DNA of 8,971 nucleotides from VFJL01 sp037147395 (GTDB taxonomy: Bacteria > Pseudomonadota > Gammaproteobacteria > Burkholderiales > Nitrosomonadaceae): NCBI GenBank assembly GCA_037147395.1, contig JBAWVG010000055.1, forward strand, positions 1 through 8,971. Reading direction: 5' to 3'. The translations under genes were made by a program, and so were the position numbers. This document shows positions 6,400 to 8,971 of the stretch, piece after piece. Each line of letters opens with the position of its first letter. Positions within the stretch are counted from its first letter, which is position 1. The notes under the pieces were generated by a model. The model saw nothing but the letters and a program-made list of their open reading frames with translations. It did no database searches and had not been told where the DNA came from.

Positions 6400-7767
6400 A
6401 TGACGATCCCTCTAACGATCATTTCATTCGTAGTCGCACTGGGTGTGCTGATCGTGTTCCATGAGTTTGGCCACTACCTAGTCGCACGCTGGTGCGGGGT
6501 AAAGGTCTTGCGATTCTCTATTGGATTTGGTCGTCCCCTACTGAAGAAAAAATGGGGTAAAGATCAGACCGAATGGGTGATCGCTGTTTTCCCGCTCGGC
6601 GGTTATGTCAAGATGCTAGATGAACGTGAGGGCGAGGTCGCACCTGAAGATTTGCCACGATCATTCAACCGCAAATCGGTCGCACGGCGTAGCGCTATAG
6701 TCGCTGCGGGGCCTATCGCCAACTTTCTACTGGCCATCCTGCTCTACTGCTTTCTATTCATGCTCGGCGTGAGCGGAATGAAGCCCGTCCTAGGTCCCGT
6801 AACACCTGCAACGCCTGCAGCATTTGCGGCATTTGAGGCCGGGGAGACCATCGTAAAGATTGGTACAGAGCCTGTGTCGACCTGGCAGGATGCACGGTGG
6901 ATACTATTAGAACAGGTCGTGGATAAATCTCCAATCGTCACCATTGAGACGCTCAATCAGCGCGGGGAGATCAGTTGGCGCAATCTGGATCTAAGTGACT
7001 TTCACGCAGATGATCTGGATGGGGATTTTCTGAAGAAGATCGGACTGAATAGTTACCAACCCTCAATAAAACCCATCATCTCCCAAGTAACATCAGAGGG
7101 TGCGGGTAACCGTGCAGGTCTGTTGGCCGGTGATGAGGTTCTATCTGTAAATAACGAAAAGATTATAAGCTGGGAAGATCTGGTTGGCCAGATACGGGGC
7201 AACCCTGGTCAGCCACTCATGCTAGAAATTCATCGCGGCAATTCTGTCCTCAATATCCAAGTCACTCCGGATACGGTCACAGAGAAAAATGAGAGGATTG
7301 GTAAGATTGGCATTGCACCCAAAATTGATCCCGCCGAATATGAAGGGCTGCTGGTTAAGACCAGTTACCCACTCGGCGTATCCATGATGAAGGCGATGGA
7401 AAGGACCTGGGAAACGTCCATATTTACGCTACGGATGTTGGGAAAGATGGTGGTTGGGGAGGTGTCGTGGAAAAATGTCAGCGGACCCATTACAATTGCC
7501 GATTACGCTGGCCAGTCTGCACAAATGGGGTTGGCTCCTTACCTGGGATTTCTGGCGCTGATCAGTATCAGCCTTGGGGTTCTGAATCTCTTACCCGTCC
7601 CGATACTGGATGGGGGACATCTTTTATTCTATGCAATCGAAATCCTTAAAGGGAGTCCGCTCTCTGACCAAGTGATGGAGATAGGTCAGCGGATCGGGAT
7701 GGCTCTTCTGTTTGCCCTGATGGCTTGTGCGATATATAACGACATCAGCCGGCTTGTCTCTAATTGA
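6400..7767 (+). CDS. rseP: RIP metalloprotease RseP (site-2 protease)
   Basis: RseP is an inner-membrane zinc protease. In E. coli it makes the second cut of the anti-sigma factor RseA, releasing sigma-E under envelope stress, and it also clears leftover signal peptides. The 455 residues (450 in E. coli) open with a membrane helix carrying the zinc and catalytic motif HEFGH at 21-25. GPIANFLLAILLY (104-116) begins the second membrane segment. Two periplasmic PDZ domains follow, at about 128-218 and 222-308 (the second with AGNRAGLLAGDEVLSVN). Then come GPITIADYAG (362-371) and the third zinc-ligand region NLLPVPILDGGHL with Asp404, and a last helix at about 432-447. The motif position matches the E. 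coli start to within one residue, which supports ATG 6400 although no Shine-Dalgarno site is seen. It lies directly before bamA, its usual neighbour. Confidence 0.97.
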   Translation: MTIPLTIISFVVALGVLIVFHEFGHYLVARWCGVKVLRFSIGFGRPLLKKKWGKDQTEWVIAVFPLGGYVKMLDEREGEVAPEDLPRSFNRKSVARRSAIVAAGPIANFLLAILLYCFLFMLGVSGMKPVLGPVTPATPAAFAAFEAGETIVKIGTEPVSTWQDARWILLEQVVDKSPIVTIETLNQRGEISWRNLDLSDFHADDLDGDFLKKIGLNSYQPSIKPIISQVTSEGAGNRAGLLAGDEVLSVNNEKIISWEDLVGQIRGNPGQPLMLEIHRGNSVLNIQVTPDTVTEKNERIGKIGIAPKIDPAEYEGLLVKTSYPLGVSMMKAMERTWETSIFTLRMLGKMVVGEVSWKNVSGPITIADYAGQSAQMGLAPYLGFLALISISLGVLNLLPVPILDGGHLLFYAIEILKGSPLSDQVMEIGQRIGMALLFALMACAIYNDISRLVSN

Positions 7768-7769
7768 AA

Positions 7770-8971
7770 ATGAAAATTAAGTACCTGGCTGCGCTTGCCA
7801 TCAGCTTCTGTTCATCGGCCTCATGGGCGATCGAACCGTTTGTGGTTAAGGATATCCGGGTGGATGGAATACAGCGTACCGAAGCGGGAACCGTTTTCAG
7901 TTATCTACCGGTGAAGGTGGGGGATACACTGGACGACGAGAAGGCGGCCGCTGCCATCAAGGCTCTCTATGCAACCGGTTTCTTCAAGGATGTCAGACTG
8001 GAATCCGATAATGGAATCCTGCTCGTGGTGGTGGAAGAACGTCCCGCCATTGCACAGATCAATATAGTCGGCGCCAAAGAATTCGAGAAAAGCAAGTTGA
8101 AGGATGGCCTGAAGCAGGCGGGACTGACGGAGTCTCGCATCTTTGATCGTTCAATGCTAGAACGAGCAGAGCAGGAATTGAAGCAGCAGTACATCAGTCG
8201 CGGCAGGTATGCAGTAAAGATCACCACAACGACCACACCCCTTGAGCGTAACCGCGTCGCCATCGATTTTAATATCGATGAGGGTGAGGTTGCGAAGATA
8301 CGTAAGATCAATATCGTCGGCAACAATGCCTTCAAGGATAAGGAACTGCTGAGCCAGTTTACACTCAGAACCCCAGGTCTACTGACCTGGTTCACCAAGG
8401 ATGACCAGTATTCAAAACAGAAGCTAGGCGGAGATCTGGAATCGCTAAGATCCTACTATCTGAATCGGGGCTATCTAGAACTCAGCATAGACTCGACCCA
8501 GGTCTCTATCACGCCCGATATGCAGGATATTTATATCACCATAAATATTACCGAGGGTGCGAACTACTCGGTCTCCGAGGTCAAGCTGGCCGGTGAGATG
8601 CTCCTGCCGGAAGAAGAGATACGTAAACTCATCAAGATTGCTCCGGGCGAGGTATTCGCACGTGAGAAGCTGACTGAATCAGTCAAACTCATCACCGATC
8701 GGTTAGGTAATGATGGATATGCGTTTGCCAATGTCAATGCGGCGCCAGAAATCGATAAGGAGAAGAGGCAGGTAGGGTTCACCTTCTTCATCGACCCCGG
8801 CCGTCGGGTCTACGTAAGACGCATCAACGTAACCGGAAATGATCGCACTCGTGATGAAGTAATACGCAGAGAGATGCGTCAATTCGAGGGTGGTTGGTAC
8901 TCAACTTCCAAGATTGCACAGTCCAAGATACGCGTGGACAGGCTGAATTTTTTTAATGCCGTTAACTTAGA
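7770..8971 (+). CDS. bamA: Outer membrane protein assembly factor BamA, N-terminal part
   Basis: BamA is the central outer-membrane subunit of the BAM complex, which folds and inserts beta-barrel proteins. The gene is cut by the window edge: 400 codons plus two bases are present, out of about 800 in the family. A type I signal peptide is clear, with Lys2 and Lys4, a hydrophobic core at 5-14, and a likely cut after SWA (18-20). Mature sequence then begins IEPFVVKDIRVDGIQRTEAGTVF. The rest reads as POTRA domains, at about 24-91, 92-172, 175-263, 266-344 and 347 to the edge, each with the typical alternating pattern and a glycine turn (for example KINIVGNNAF, VRRINVTGNDRT). The start is 2 bases after the rseP stop, with no Shine-Dalgarno site, so coupled translation is likely. 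No stop or frameshift is seen. The beta-barrel half lies outside the window. Confidence 0.96.
   Translation, partial: MKIKYLAALAISFCSSASWAIEPFVVKDIRVDGIQRTEAGTVFSYLPVKVGDTLDDEKAAAAIKALYATGFFKDVRLESDNGILLVVVEERPAIAQINIVGAKEFEKSKLKDGLKQAGLTESRIFDRSMLERAEQELKQQYISRGRYAVKITTTTTPLERNRVAIDFNIDEGEVAKIRKINIVGNNAFKDKELLSQFTLRTPGLLTWFTKDDQYSKQKLGGDLESLRSYYLNRGYLELSIDSTQVSITPDMQDIYITINITEGANYSVSEVKLAGEMLLPEEEIRKLIKIAPGEVFAREKLTESVKLITDRLGNDGYAFANVNAAPEIDKEKRQVGFTFFIDPGRRVYVRRINVTGNDRTRDEVIRREMRQFEGGWYSTSKIAQSKIRVDRLNFFNAVNL

Noticed and set aside
8948..8954. Run of seven T in bamA as a slippage site
   Set aside because: It reads through as two Phe codons in the expected frame, and nothing suggests a programmed shift.

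Overview
The window is a stretch of core bacterial chromosome. It carries nine genes, all on the + strand, in the conserved order rpsB - tsf - pyrH - frr - uppS - cdsA - dxr - rseP - bamA. This order is well known from Gamma- and Betaproteobacteria. The bamA gene marks a Gram-negative cell with an outer membrane. Several protein details look betaproteobacterial to me: the GRTSEQ tail of UppS, the EPFVVKDIRVDGIQRTEAGT start of mature BamA, and the overall wording of RpsB and RseP. My best guess is a Betaproteobacterium with medium GC content, perhaps Nitrosomonadales-like. This is recalled family knowledge, not a search, and a gammaproteobacterium is not excluded.

Layout. Positions 1-217 hold an extended -10 sigma-70-type promoter and a long structured leader, which ends in a good Shine-Dalgarno site for rpsB (ribosomal protein S2). 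A strong hairpin with A and T flanks follows rpsB at once and resembles an intrinsic terminator. The next gene, tsf (EF-Ts), has its own good Shine-Dalgarno site but no convincing promoter. Then come pyrH (UMP kinase), frr (ribosome recycling factor), uppS (undecaprenyl diphosphate synthase), cdsA (CDP-diglyceride synthase) and dxr (DXP reductoisomerase), with gaps of 3 to 64 bases. A 165-base gap with several inverted repeats precedes rseP (site-2 protease). bamA starts 2 bases after rseP and runs off the right edge after about 400 codons, so only the signal peptide and the POTRA region are present.

How the genes fit together. rpsB, tsf and frr serve translation and pyrH serves pyrimidine nucleotide supply. 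dxr starts the committed MEP isoprenoid route, whose product feeds uppS to make the lipid carrier for peptidoglycan and other surface polymers. cdsA makes the activated precursor of the phospholipids. rseP and bamA maintain the envelope: stress signalling and outer-membrane protein assembly. The cluster thus links ribosome output to envelope growth.

No mobile element, CRISPR array, tRNA, rRNA or foreign island is visible, all reading frames are intact, and I see no previously undescribed system. The points most worth a second look are regulatory: a possible pseudoknot in the rpsB leader next to the Shine-Dalgarno site, the terminator inside the rpsB-tsf unit, the overlapping alternative hairpins before rseP, and the absence of recognisable Shine-Dalgarno sites from pyrH onward.
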